The notes under the pieces: generated by a model
Databases searched by the model: none
The model's input: only the letters and a program-made list of their open reading frames with translations
What the model was told of the DNA's origin: nothing
Position numbers and translations under genes: made by a program
Shown here: one piece after another, positions 11,471 to 22,904 of the stretch
How positions within the stretch are numbered: position 1 is the stretch's first letter
How the letters are laid out: each line of letters starts with the position of its first letter
NCBI RefSeq assembly: GCF_910592395.1
Contig: NC_088314.1
Coordinates: 19,734,070 to 19,798,069 of the forward strand
Origin: Lineus longissimus
Lineage: Eukaryota > Nemertea > Pilidiophora > Heteronemertea > Lineidae
Direction of reading: 5' to 3'
Length of the DNA: 64,000 nt

Positions 11471-11672
11471 AAGAACTACGCCATCGCCATCTTCAGGGCA
11501 AGGTAAGAACTGAAAACATCAAACGGTCTTTTCAGGCGTAGTTCAGAACTTTAAATGACTTCATGAAAGAACTACGCCATCGCCATCTTCAGGGCAAGGG
11601 AAGAACTGAAAAAATTGTTTGGACTTTTCAGTTTCAACCTTACACTGAAGATGGCGATGGCATAGTTCTTGC
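11468..11672. repeat. Direct and inverted repeat of AACTACGCCATCGCCATCTT
   Basis: The motif AAGAACTACGCCATCGCCAT + CTTCAGGGCAAG occurs twice in direct order (about 11473 and 11569). A diverged inverted copy (GAAGATGGCGATGGCATAGT) follows at about 11646, so the segment can fold back. Likely part of a non-autonomous element. Confidence 0.7.
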
Positions 11673-11692
11673 TAGCTGTGCTAGAAAGAACT

Positions 11693-12145
11693 GTGCTAGA
11701 ACTAGCTATGCGTGATGTGTACGGGTTTCTTCACATCGATATGCTATCGAGACCGGCCGGTGGCGCCCCAGTTTCTAATGGTTTTGCCATTGTGGCGTTT
11801 TGAAGAACTAGCTGTGTGTGATGTGTACGGGTTCATATCAATATGCTATGATATATCGAGACCGGCCGGTGGCGCCCCAGTTTCTAATGGTTGTGCCATT
11901 GTGGCGTTTTGAAGAACTAGCTGTGTGTGATGTGTACGGGTTTGTTCATATCGATATGCTATGATATATCGAGACCGGCCGGTGGCGCCCCAGTTTCTAA
12001 TGGTTTTGCCATTGTGGCGTTTTGAAGAACTAGCTGTGCGTGATGTGTACGGGTTTGTTCATATCGCTATGCTATGATATAGCGAGACCGGCCGGTGGCG
12101 CCCCAGTTTGTAATGGTTTTGCCATTGTGGCGTTTTGAAGAACTA
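11693..12145. repeat. 113-bp tandem repeat, about 4 copies
   Basis: Units start GAAGAACTAGCTGTGTGTGA at 11802, 11911, 12024 and 12137 (spacings 109, 113, 113), with a diverged first unit from about 11693. Each unit carries GAGACCGGCCGGTGGCGCCC and AATGGTTTTGCCATTGTGGC; the latter contains the inverted pair AATGG/CCATT. Confidence 0.9.
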
Positions 12146-12235
12146 GCTGTGTGTGATGTACCAGTCTCGTGAGATAAGATAACCAGCTGGCAGAGGTTGG
12201 TTGTTCCTCTGTCCGTCCTTGTGAGATGATTACCA

Positions 12236-12720
12236 TGGCTTGTGACTTCCTCATCTACTCTCATCATGTTGTCAACACGGTGGAGCAGCCAGGACTGATT
12301 CGGCCTGGCTGTGACTTCCTCATCTCTCTCACCATGTTGACAACTTGGCAGAGCAGCCAAGACTAATTTGGCCTGGCTGTGACTGTCTCATCTCTCTCAC
12401 CATATTAACAACTAGGCAGTGCGGCGAAGACTGATGCCGCCTGGCTGTGACTGTCTCATCTCTCTCACCATATAGACAACTTGGCAGAGCAGCCAAGACT
12501 GATTTGGCCTGGCTGTGACTGTCTCTCATCTCTCTCACCATGTAGACAACTTGGCAGAGCAGCCGAGACTGATTTGGCCTGGCTGTGATTGTCTCATCTA
12601 GCTCGCCATATTAACAACTAGGCAGTGCGGCGAAGATTGATGCGGCCTGGCTGTGACTGTCTCATCACTCTCATCATGTTGTCAACACGGTGGAGCAGCC
12701 AGGACTGATTCGGCCTGGTA
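12236..12720. repeat. ~69-bp tandem repeat, about 7 units with alternating variants
   Basis: CCTGGCTGTGA recurs at 12304, 12372, 12440, 12508, 12578 and 12646 (spacings 68-70). Units are of three kinds: type a (GTTGTCAACACGGTGGAGCA), type b (CTTGGCAGAGCAGCC) and type c (TTAACAACTAGGCAGTGCGG). They are ordered a-b-c-b-b-c-a, and the two end a units are nearly identical. The flanking motif AGAGGTTGGTTGTT also occurs on both sides (about 12194 and 12843). Confidence 0.9.
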
Positions 12721-13044
12721 ACCAAATCAGTTGTCATGTAGCACCCATGTAGAACGCAAATGAAATGTTGTCTTGTACAGCTAAAGGGCCCTTTGAAGGT
12801 TGTGTCAATGTCTTCCCAACCTGACCAGATAACCAATTGGAAGAGGTTGGTTGTTACGTAGTCTGTCCTGTCGTCCCCAAAGTTTATTGCAAACTGCTCA
12901 AATGTTTCTAAGACGTCTGACGTCATGTATTTGTCGAAATCTGATTGGCTGAAAGTCCCTGTACAAATGTAAACTGTAGGCTACTCCCCGAAAGGTTCCG
13001 GAAAAAAAATTCGCACCCCGTAAACAGGACGTATCATCTATTAT

Positions 13045-13098
13045 AACACCTACAGCGCCGAACCACGTAGATCTACGTGGCCCAAATCCCCCCTCCCC
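13045..13098. repeat. Palindrome-bearing repeat, right copy
   Basis: Direct repeat of 11418-11470, with the perfect palindrome CACGTAGATCTACGTG flanked by GCGCCGAAC and GCCCAAA. Confidence 0.75.
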
Positions 13099-13317
13099 TT
13101 TGAGCTGGTTATCAGAGTCTCATGGTCTTCAATATTCGCAATATTCTCTTTAATAATAATAACAACAAGTGTCAATGAAGAAACCAGTACAGTACCCAAT
13201 ATCTCCCTGACGACAACTCTTTAAGCACAACTTGAGTACTACTTGGGACCACAGTCATCTTAGAAGACTAGTGAATCCTCCCAAAGTCCTTTCTCGCATG
13301 CGAACGTGCCACCAAAA

Positions 13318-13400
13318 AGACATCTATCTATCTATCTATCTATCTATGTATCACATTTATATAGCGCCCTTATCAGTCCTATATTGGGCCATTCAAAGGC
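13318..13400. repeat. (TCTA)n microsatellite joined to an ATATAGCGCC motif
   Basis: About six TCTA units (13320-13346) are followed by CACATTTATATAGCGCCCTT and GGCCATTCAAAGGCGCTTAA, whose GGCGCT/AGCGCC parts are complementary. From general knowledge, a TCTA run next to this kind of motif is common in marine invertebrate genomes and is thought to be part of a mobile unit; I cannot assign the class. Confidence 0.6.
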
Positions 13401-13799
13401 GCTTAACAAAAACAGAGACTCTATAAGAAGTATAGTCTTTGACAACAATAAACAATTCTAATGTTCGTAATGTTGTTGAAAAAGGTGGGTCTTGAGGAGT
13501 GTCTTAAAAGTTGTGATGGAGTCCGCATCAATATCTACATAAAAATACTTGAATAATCTGTCCAGTGTTTTGGAAAGAAGCCCTCAAATTCGTCGTCAGT
13601 CCTCGTTTGCTTTTGAATCACATCGTCACAAAGTCCTTCTCAAAGTATCTGATGACCATCTCCGTTGTTTGCGTGTCGAGGCTGCACTCCGTCGAAGACT
13701 TGTTATCAGCTGTTGCTATGGCACTGATGCTTCCTAAACCATCGAGGACTGCTCATTCTGGCAAGATTGTATTAAGGACCACTCATTTTTCTCACCAAG

Positions 13800-13950
13800 T
13801 ATTACCTAGGAGACAGGAGTGTTTAATGGACAACTCTACTAAGACGCCACAGGCAAAGAGAGACAATGGAACAACAAAAGGGCTTGCCGGGAGTCAAACC
13901 CAGGCCAACGAGTCGTTCTATCAGCAGTCTGTGTTAGACAAATGAACTGG
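13800..13950 (-). mobile_element. tRNA-like SINE remnant
   Basis: The minus strand has a B-box-like GGGTTTGACTCCCGGCAAG (plus-strand CTTGCCGGGAGTCAAACCC) preceded by GAACGACTCGTTGGCC. The A-box region is poor. The arrangement resembles the element at 25640-25858, which also has a conserved CTTGCTGGGAGTCGAACCC. Confidence 0.4.
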
Positions 13951-14191
13951 CTCTGTCACAACTTCTGGGCAGCCATTTAGTTTTTACGCAACCAAGGGAG
14001 GGATTCAGGAGTCTTTTTTCTCTGTAAATTTTTACCACTAGGGGTAGGGGTAGTTGGAGAATTAAGACATTTTGCAGATGTAGTAAATGGATGACACAGG
14101 AGCTTCCTGTAGCTCACAAAGGCGGGTAGCAGAGGGAATGTTGAGGCTTTACAAAAACTGTACACAACTCAAAATATCATTTTTAAGTTTT

Positions 14192-14197
14192 TTTATT
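14192..14197 (-). terminator. Polyadenylation signal of RPL29
   Basis: AATAAA on the minus strand, about 75 bases after the RPL29 stop codon. Confidence 0.7.
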
Positions 14198-14270
14198 TTT
14201 TACATCCATCCTGTACAAAATCCACTAAGATAGTAACCATCTGTGTAGACCCACTCTCCAGCACCGACGC

Positions 14271-14876
14271 CTACTCTGCCTTGGAGACATGTACCCGCTT
14301 GTTGCCCTTCTTGGCGAATCTCATGTTACGCAAGAACTTGGGGTCAACCTGAAATCAAAATGGATAATGTTAAGTGCTGGCAATCAGCGAAACATGCAAG
14401 GGTTGAGACTGCAGGTCAATAAGCCTAACTATAAACTATCAACATCACATGCAATCCTCTTAATGCTGTGCCATGGAAATTCAACTGATTTTGTTTATTG
14501 TTCCAGCAACTAGTAGAATACTCACAATACAACATGAAAGAAGGGCTTAACAAACATTCAAGAACAGACAATAACTTACTCCCTTGAGAGATGGGTATCT
14601 GTTAGACTTTGGCTTCTGGATCTTGTTTCGGTGCTGTTTCCTGTCTGAAAAAGAAGAATTCAAAACATCAAACACATATAGAGAAAGAGGTACCTTGCAT
14701 CATCAGACTCGTATAAACTAAACCTGATAATACTATCATATAACAGTCAACAGACTGGTCTCCCATGTCACCAGTCCAAGTCTGTTTGCGGTGTACAACA
14801 GACAGAGACTGATTGCCAATATGAATAAGGTCTACTTACTCTGGTTGTGGTTGGTGTGATTCTTAGACTTGGCCAT
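14271..14876 (-). CDS. RPL29: 60S ribosomal protein L29 (eL29)
   Basis: Coding exons are 14876-14840, 14644-14580 and 14348-14271 (TAG stop), giving 59 residues. The protein starts MAKSKNHTNHNQ and continues with the family signature [20 protein letters not shown], ending in a short basic tail (GNKRVHVSKAE). eL29 is a small, basic component of the large ribosomal subunit in the cytosol. The length is close to the short forms known from yeast and shorter than the vertebrate protein, whose long C-terminal tail is absent here. The ATG lies in a strong context (A at -3, G at +4). The coding part of its first exon is preceded by an acceptor at 14908-14910, so the 5' UTR is split. It is transcribed away from PRPF18. 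Confidence 0.95.
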
Positions 14877-14907
14877 TTCTGCAACCTAGCTTCTCACTGG
14901 ATGTAAG

Positions 14908-15491
14908 CTGAAAGGGAAAAGGTCAGAGCTACTATTTTTTCCACGACCACAGACAACTCTTGCTAAACATGCAAACACAAAAAGGACAAGTCACTATGTC
15001 AGCTCAACAGCATTGTCAATCAAGGTGGTTACAACACAAAATGCCCTGCATGCAGGATTTGATTCGCATTGGCAAAAATGCTTCACTCAATCTACATGTA
15101 CACCAATACATAGATTGGCAACAGACGAGTGTTAAAGGTACACGCCAACAAAACGCTCTACAAAACCAATAATCCGCGGCATGGCTGAAAACTACACAGC
15201 TCACTACTAAGTTGGATAAATGATCTGACCATATATTTAGTCGTTATGACAGGATGGTCACCAGAAGTGTATGAATTTATGGATTGAAATAGACCAAAAT
15301 TACGCTTCGCTCACCAAGTTATTTTCAATATGGCGAAAGGCAAGTTTCAAGTACGGCCACCAGGGCCGAGATTTTGTGACAGCTATTTGCCGAAGTACCC
15401 TACTGTACATTGCTGTGTACATTGGTGTCTTTTGTATAGGATTTCACTATTTGTTATGACGAAGTTCATTTTTCTTTGATTTTCAAGGAAA
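14908..15491. promoter_or_regulatory. Divergent promoter region between RPL29 and PRPF18
   Basis: The two ATGs are about 615 bases apart on opposite strands. No other exon is visible between them apart from the RPL29 leader candidate, so both promoters must lie in this interval, probably near 15300-15400. No TATA box is obvious. Confidence 0.55.
15315..15341 (-). promoter_or_regulatory. Candidate first (noncoding) exon and TOP-type start of RPL29
   Basis: On the minus strand, CCTTTCGCCATATTG lies just before AACTTG|GTGAGC, a good donor at 15315/15314. A start at the CCTTTC tract (about 15340) would give a 5'-terminal oligopyrimidine transcript as expected of ribosomal protein genes. CGCCATATTG matches the YY1-type CGCCATNTTG site. 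Splicing from here to the acceptor at 14908 would make a ~26-base leader exon. This is inferred from motifs only. Confidence 0.4.
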
Positions 15492-18400
15492 ATGGACTTC
15501 CTAAAGAAGGAAATCGAACGTAAAAAGCGACAAGTAGAATCAAGTGATATTCTGGTTCGTATTTCTTGATGATCGCTGTAAGGGGAAGTGAAAAATGACA
15601 CATTTTTGTTTTGGTAAATTTTACTGTACAAAATGTACACAAACCTAACCACACAAAATGTAAACACAAGCAAAGATGAAAAGATTAAACATTGACAGCC
15701 AGTTAGTCTCTCAGCCATGTTGTTAGCAATGCTAATGTAGTACTGTCACTGTTGGTTTGCTTTATCAAGCTGTCTATTTGGCAATTTGCGGTACATAGGC
15801 CTAATGCCATATGATGTTGGTTTAGGCCTAGGTCGCTGCGACTGAAAGAACGTCACATGGGCCAGGCTTTGACCTTGTGGTTGATAATGATAATCAATCA
15901 CAAGACTCTGTGAACAGGCCACTGAATAAAGGTTTAGTAAGGGGTTAAAACATTGTAAAATGTCGAGTTGTTGAGGTAACATTCCACAGCTTTTAATATT
16001 TCTTTTCCAGGCCCCCAATAAAAAATACTTCAAGCGTGGCGATCTAGCAGCTAAACAGCGAGAAGATTACATCAAAAGGCATCACGGGGAGGACTCGTCA
16101 TCCTCAGATAAGCAGGTTAGTATGTTTCTTGGGGATTGTCCCAGAATCCATGACTGTGATCCCGACCCTGACTGAAACAACATTGTATGTAAATGACACA
16201 TTTGTATAGTATATTCTTGCCTTGGATAAGCACTTTAAAAGTTAAGAAAAGGAGTGACTGTCGAAACAAGAAAATGCAAAGAAAAATAAGAAATGTATGC
16301 AGAGGCATAGTCAAGGGAGGTGGGGGCCCGCCAGGGGGAGTGAAGGACCCCTTTTGAGGAAAAAGTTATAGTTCTCCATTTTGACACCATCATTCTTTTT
16401 CAGGACAGAAGCTGTGACAGTCCAACACCGGGGACGAGTGCAGAAAAAGATGAAAAGAAGTTGATGCTTCCAAGAAAGGAGGTCGGTATAATTCTTATGT
16501 GAGGCAAGCAATTTCAATCCTAGCTTGAAAGAAGTCAAATGCTAGTTGTCCTCCTATCTGTGCTCTAGCCATTGACTAGTCTTTGATTGAGAAAAAAAGC
16601 AGTGTATAAATTGAAATTGAAATACATTTCATTTAACTGGCATTGATAATGATAGCTGAAGTTAGGATTTTCTAACATATATTTTCTACGCCGAATTTAA
16701 TTCATCCCTAGGTGGTCCGTCGCTTACGAGAACGGAATGAGCCGATACTTTTGTTTGGTGAAGATGAATATGAGGCATTTCAGAGGTTGAAGAAACTGGA
16801 GATACTGACACCAGAGGTTAACAAGGTAAGGAAACGATTGTTGATAGATTGTTGTTCTTGGGGAAAAGGACATTTTGGACCAATCAATGACTGGTAGAGA
16901 AACTAATAATTACTTATTGTGATGGGCATTGTCACTGCATTCCCCAGGTAACAGTATCAACTAATACAAGGATTGACTACAGAAGGCTCGCAGAGCAGCC
17001 AAAATCTATACAAGTAGGCCTCCAAGTCAAAACTGGTAGTTTCAACTGTACTAGTTTTGACTTTCCTAAAACAAAGAATAGATGGCAGCACAACCTGTAT
17101 CTCCGTTCTTCATGATTTGTGCTGTTGTCCTCGGAACTAGAGAATTTCACAACAGATGTACTGTTATCTCTTTCCAGGGATTCCGAAATGAGCTAAAGGC
17201 GGCTATGGACCAGGTTGATCAGGAATACCTAGATGAGATCGCCAAATCCGTCGGTGAAGATAAGGACAAGATGGCAACTGATGTCAAGATTAAAGAAGAT
17301 AATGTGACTGCGACAGATTTAGAGGTATGTGGTCAATATTCTAAAACACCTAGGTTTCAATGTGGTATTGTTTTCAATGTATGATATTAAATGTGTATTA
17401 TACCTTGTTTTGGTCTTTCTAGTTGTGGAATGAAGAACTGGATCACAATGATGAAGGCAAAGCTCAAGAAATAATCCTTTATTTTTTGAAGGTAGGTCTT
17501 AACATGATTACAAAACTAATTTTCGCATCAATGAAAAACTCTCTTAATTTGGTTTTTGTAAAGAGCCAGAGATTTTAGTCCCTAGATTCTCTGCCATGAG
17601 AAATAAACAAAATATTCTGATGTTGAGGTGGGTAACCTCAGGGTGGTAACCAGAAGTGTTGAACACTGGGCTATGAAGGCCCTAATTCATAACTTATGAA
17701 GACATGCATCCAGCATGAATATGTTCTCAACTTAGGTTTGTTTTCCAGCATATTCTACATCAGTGGGGAAAAGATCTGAACAGCCGGGAAAGCGAAGAGA
17801 AGAGAACCACAAGAGGGAAGTTGGCAAGTGCCACTCACACGCAGACTGTATCCTATATGAAACCTTTATTCAGACAGTTAAAACAAAAGGTAAGGACACT
17901 AAAATATTTCGTACGTTAGTTCTAAAAACTTTACTTTACTTTTACAAGCGACATTTCGTAAAGCGGCATTGATGAGGTATATCTTCTTCAATTTCAGAAA
18001 CTTTCATCAGATATTCTCGACTGTCTGATTGACATCATAGGGCATCTCCTAGTGAGGAATTACATCAAGGTGAGTAATACTCCTAATCAGTGAACCCTCT
18101 TAAACACGGGCTTAGTTTGAGTATACCTCCAAATAAAAATGAGAAAATTTGCCAACTTCTAGCTTCACGAACATTTAATGGTTTCTGTTACTTGGCACAG
18201 ATCTTACAATTAGTTTGTGTAATCTCTACTTTACTTGCGTAGTGTACTCACAAAGTCTTCTATGTACATTAACCTTAATACTTTGTACTTCCAGGCCAAT
18301 GATTGTTATCTGGAGATGGCTATAGGTAATGCACCATGGCCAATAGGTGTCACCATGGTTGGTATCCACGCTCGTACAGGACGTGAGAAGATCTTCGCGA

Positions 18401-18887
18401 GAAATGTGGCACACGTTTTGAACGACGAAACACAGAGAAAGTATATTCAGGTAAAAGATCACCTGGAGAAATGAGTCGTTATGAAATTTTTTAATGGAAT
18501 TGATGGTGAAGCAGTTAAATAGTGGAGAGACAGTCTGGACTTTGAGTGGAGCTAAAAATGATACACTGTTAATTTTGCTAGATCCATCTTTGTTCAGACA
18601 TCATCAACACAATGATTTCCATTCAGGGCCTGCTTAGTTAAAACTTGTCACAAATCCTGGCCTTGTCTCCTTCAGTTAACACCAAGTTAAGTTAAAGCCA
18701 GTCTTAGTGACGAAACTTGTTTTTAAACAATGAGGCCCTGAAACCATTACCACATTCTTATTCTTTCTGATATATTGAAAACCACCTCGTTCCTTTTCAG
18801 GGGTTAAAACGGTTAATGACACATTGTCAGAAGTACTATCCAACTGATCCATCAAGAAGCGTTGACTATGACCCAAAACATGTATGA
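15492..18887 (+). CDS. PRPF18: Pre-mRNA-splicing factor 18 (Prp18)
   Basis: Ten coding exons: 15492-15554, 16011-16115, 16404-16481, 16712-16825, 17178-17324, 17423-17491, 17749-17889, 17998-18069, 18295-18450, 18801-18887. Every intron is phase 0, giving 343 residues, about the size of the vertebrate protein. The N-terminus [13 protein letters not shown] and KKYFKR are conserved. The splicing-factor motif [20 protein letters not shown] is at about 85-104. The C-terminal Prp18 domain contains [19 protein letters not shown] (residues 274-292) and [19 protein letters not shown]. Prp18 acts with SLU7 in the second catalytic step of splicing, in the nucleus. The first donor (CTG|GTTCGT) is weak. 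The ATG is in a strong context (GGAAAATGG). Confidence 0.97.
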
Positions 18888-19240
18888 GGGGCGATTGGTG
18901 CTACGGTTGGATTAAATAACGATGAAACGTTTCCAAAAATGGTGGAAAGATGTCTCCAGCGAATGTTTTGGAAAATGTCTACAGCTGAATTGTTGACCGC
19001 TGTTAGAATCTCAGGAAGATATGACAATTCAGTGCGTCTGGGAGAGAATTCTGGTTCGTACCAATTCGCACGACCACAGTCATCATGCCAACCTTCATAA
19101 AGGGTGATCATGAACTTTAATATTCTATGCGAACTGCTCCAACTCATGTTTCATTTCACTGGCCTTTGCCACATCAGGAGCTTTCAACTTGTGTATTTTA
19201 ATGTAAATAAAACCAATCATATCGTAACATATTTGTAACT
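18888..19240 (+). other. PRPF18 3' UTR
   Basis: Runs from the TGA to shortly after the AATAAA at 19206-19211 (TGTAAATAAAACC). No other features are seen in it. Confidence 0.65.
19206..19211 (+). terminator. Polyadenylation signal of PRPF18
   Basis: AATAAA about 320 bases after the PRPF18 stop, followed by TG-rich sequence (TTTGTAACTTTCATTCTTTG). Confidence 0.7.
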
Positions 19241-20650
19241 TTCATTCTTTGTGTCCACATCGATGTGCTCCCTATTAGATTGGCGGTCTGTTTGATGTTG
19301 AAGGACTTCCTCTGCCCGCAACACTTCTAGCCTAAATAGTAGGTAACCTTCTTTTTCTTAGAAGGAAACCTGTATACTTGTGGCTACCACAGCTTACTCC
19401 GCTTTGCTGAAAGCTGGCCATAAGATACATGTACAACCAACGGCCTCTGTGGGCTGTAAAAACAACAGCCTACTTTCAGATCCCTTCAATGGGTCAGTAT
19501 TTGGGGGCACAGGTAAAGTGTACTTGCCTCTCAAATGTTGTTCGTTCTCTTCCTGGACCTTTTACTCAGTAGTAAGCCTTGGTTGGTCTTTCAGCATGGT
19601 TTGGCTAACAAAATTGGCGATAGAGCGCAAGTGGGTTGCTCTACCCTCCTGGTCTGCTATGAACTGCTGTTAGGTACCGTACATGTGTCCTGCCTTCTCT
19701 AGTCCTGAATGGGGCTTCGACAGGAGTGTCCAGCCTTATAAAGGGCCTAGCTGACTAGTCCCAAGACCAATAAGAACTGTTACCTCATCCCTTTAGTAGG
19801 CCTAATGCCTATTCACAGTGTTATTGTACCTGGTGTGGAGGAAATCTACTTGTGCAGATTTGCAACAACAGGCTTAGGTGAACCCAATAGTGGAAACCCT
19901 TACCTAATCATCTTTACGTCAATACCGAGTTGCACAGAGCGATATTGAAAATACTTTCCATTCAAATTGGACTTTTGAGGACAATGTCACAACCAGAGGC
20001 CAAGTTAATATCACTTTTAGAGACGCCTCGATGTGTTTGGGTCAGTCTCGAGACAATGGGTGATATGAATAAAGACTAGCAAATGCTTTTATCTAAAACT
20101 CCATGTACATTTACACTAGGCTTTTCTGTACAAAATTGAAGTAAAAGCATTTGCTAGTCTTTATTCATATCACCCAATGAGGTTAATTCTCTAGGTGACT
20201 TTCTTTCCTCCATGGTGTTTGTTGTGATATCCCTTCATCCCCAGTTGGTAACGAGGACAAAGTCACAACCAGAAGAAAAATAGGATAGGATCCCAATGAT
20301 ATTTATTGTTCAAAGGGACCTTGATGTGTTGATACCAAGTACATGTACTTGGTTGGCAGTTCTCTGGCCAGTTGGCCATCTGTGGCTAAAGTTCCAGTGG
20401 AATGTCTTTATGGAGACTGTCTGCTAGGACTTTCTAAACTTGGCAATAGATGCCACTACTAGTTCTCTCATCGCCATCAGATACTGAGTGGATAGCATGG
20501 GGTTGTACAGTACAAGAATCTGGGTAATTGGCATTTTTCTGTACATTTTTGCTATTATTTTGCATCCATTGGGGAGGGGGTCGTGAAAATCAGAGAAATG
20601 TGTGCACACTTAAAGTATGGTACCGAACTAATATTGAAATGAAAAGAAAC
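19241..20650. other. Intergenic region between PRPF18 and the synaptophysin-family gene
   Basis: The two transcription units converge here. I see no exon-like or RNA-gene sequence other than the inverted repeat at 20057-20176. Confidence 0.5.
20057..20176. repeat. Perfect 35-bp inverted repeat with 50-base spacer
   Basis: The left arm (20057-20091) begins TGGGTGATATGAATAAAGAC and continues TAGCAAATGCTTTTA. The right arm (20142-20176) is its exact reverse complement. The 120-base unit could be a MITE or snap-back element with no obvious target duplication, or a transcribed hairpin. It lies about 850 bases past the PRPF18 polyadenylation signal. Confidence 0.9.
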
Positions 20651-20673
20651 GACATATTCAAAAGATGCAGATA

Positions 20674-20679
20674 TTTATT
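20674..20679 (-). terminator. Candidate polyadenylation signal on the minus strand
   Basis: AATAAA within GAATGAATAAATATC on the minus strand (plus-strand TTTATT). It is the only good signal I found for the synaptophysin-family transcript. Confidence 0.35.
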
Positions 20680-22746
20680 CATAAACCAATACAGCAATGA
20701 AAGGTGGACAGAAAAGTCATGTAATGATACAATCTAGATACAGAGATGTACAAAATGATTCAGAGCAGTGGCAAATGGTAATGTAACGAGTGGTTTACAT
20801 GTGTGACCATAACGCAATCACTTATGGCGATGATTCGAGTGTCTACTTGACCTAATTCTCATACCTCAGAACTGTCCATAATTAAGGCAAGTCTGTCTCT
20901 CCTTTGGTGAAATGACTAGCATGGATGCAAAGCTACTTTTCTGTTATGGGGACACTAGCATTAACGATATACGCCAAAGTCAAGGTCTGTCATGTCCAGT
21001 TGTTTGGGACAACAAAATGCTGCCGTCTAGAATACCATTATGTCTGACGTAAAGGTGAACATTGAGATATACAATCAAGTGCAGTGCCATCATTGGTTCG
21101 AGTGCAAATTAACATAATATATTATCAATCCTCCTTTAAAAATATCTGTGCGTTTCACAATTGTAACTCAAATGCACCAATGATACAACTTTCAAAATGA
21201 TTAAGATATCAAGTATCTCTCCACAAAATGACCAGGTAGTGACTGTGTTTATATGTCACTCTGGTTTTCATTGTTATGGGACTCCTTCAGCACCGGCCAG
21301 GTCCTACAGAATAGACTGCAGACTAGTAGATTATACATGAATGCAATAATCCACTGCGTAAATTCAAGCACTGCAATTCTCTGGTAGGGTGCTTAGGGAT
21401 TGAAACAAGCCAAGATTTGTATCACCACCGGCCAAAATAACACTGGTCAAAAGTGCATGATCCAGGGACACATCTTATGAAAACCGATGGTGTGGATGAT
21501 AACTGAATACTTTAGGGAGCAGTCAATTTTTAACACATTTTTGTATTCATTTTTTTTCATTCCTCTGAAGTTGGAAGAAGGTGCATCAAAAATTGTGTCA
21601 AATCTATCAAGATGATTCGCGAGCACCAATTCACCTTGAGCAACAATAACGATGCCAGGTGCCGACTATAACCATTGTGTCACATGTCCGACAATCATAT
21701 TTTAGCACAAAAAGAAGACCCAATGACAGGTGTTCTACCTAAAGGGGAAGTAAATTGGAACTGAATTGCTTTTCATTACTGGGCCTAGTTTTAAACTCGG
21801 CTTTTAAAATCGAGATGTTTGATACACAAATTCAACTCGAATCTACTACGTGAATACAAAGCGCATAATAACAAAGGGGGGTTAATATATCTTATCATAC
21901 AAAATGTGCACATTCCTTGAAATATTCTATGCTGTTTCTCGGCACAAATTATGTACAACCTGGATCCAAATAGATTCGACAGCTTGGTTTAATACGGTCC
22001 AAAGTTTCTATAATCACAAGCAAATTTCGAAAAAAATCAACGTCCTCAAATTTTTTCTCCGTGCACTACAAGACTTCACCAAAAATCGACTTGATAAGTG
22101 CTCATCGACGATCCTGCTGACATCATTGGGATTTCATATCTGTAACCAGATCTTGAACAACAGAATTTCCCGGCAAAATCCGGACGACGTTACAACATGG
22201 ATAAGTCAAGTCCAGATGAAGTCTTGTAGTGCACAGATGAAAATTTGAAGAAAATGATTTTGTAACTTTGCTTGTGAAAGGAGAACCCTTCAGACAAGGG
22301 ACCACCTGTCCTCTGTTCTAGCGGCCAAACTATAGCACATATATATTCGATATATTACAAATCTACAAACAATACTTTCTCTGGTTGATATGAATGCGTT
22401 CTAAATATATATGACTGAATCGAGACGATCTGGCATTATATAATACAAAACCCTACATGCAGTAAAGATAAGAAACATTTACAGAACAGTAGCAGACCCC
22501 ACATCCCTCTTGACCTTAACCCGTATCAGGGGGTTAATGCAGCTGTCAATGTTAACCTTGTACCCCCTTGGTCAGGTGCGACCACTAATTTAGTGTGGAA
22601 TTTCTGTCTGATTAATAAAGCACTGTTGAATACTGAATAATGCACTTCTCGGACAACAGGTTAGTTTCAGGTTCGAATAGGCTTAACCACACCCAACACC
22701 ATCCGACAAACCTTCCTCTACACAACTCATCAATGTACAAATTACA

Positions 22747-22904
22747 CCAGAACCTCCCTTAGCAGACACCTCTCTATTAAGGACACTAGTTTTGGTCCCA
22801 AATTGGTGGTTCCATTCAATTTGACCTCTCTTATCAGAATGCCTCTCTATTTAGGACAGCACTAGTCAGTTCTGAGGGTGTCCTTACTAGAGGGGTTCCA
22901 CAGT
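22747..22904. mobile_element. CAGTAGAACCTCTC-type TIR element, copy 1
   Basis: Left end CCAGAACCTCCCTTAGCAGA and right end AGAGGGGTTCCACAG are inverted copies. The interior GGACACTAGTTTTGGTCCCA matches the copy at 24111-24264. About 158 bp, noncoding, resembling a Tc1/mariner- or pogo-like MITE. Confidence 0.75.

Noticed and set aside
14349-14579. Box C/D snoRNA in the second RPL29 intron
   Set aside because: A GTGATGT and a CTGA occur in sense order, but the C box is imperfect and no terminal stem forms.
21904-22248. 114-codon open frame on the plus strand
   Set aside because: No family resemblance or splice context; it lies antisense in the probable 3' UTR of the synaptophysin-family gene.
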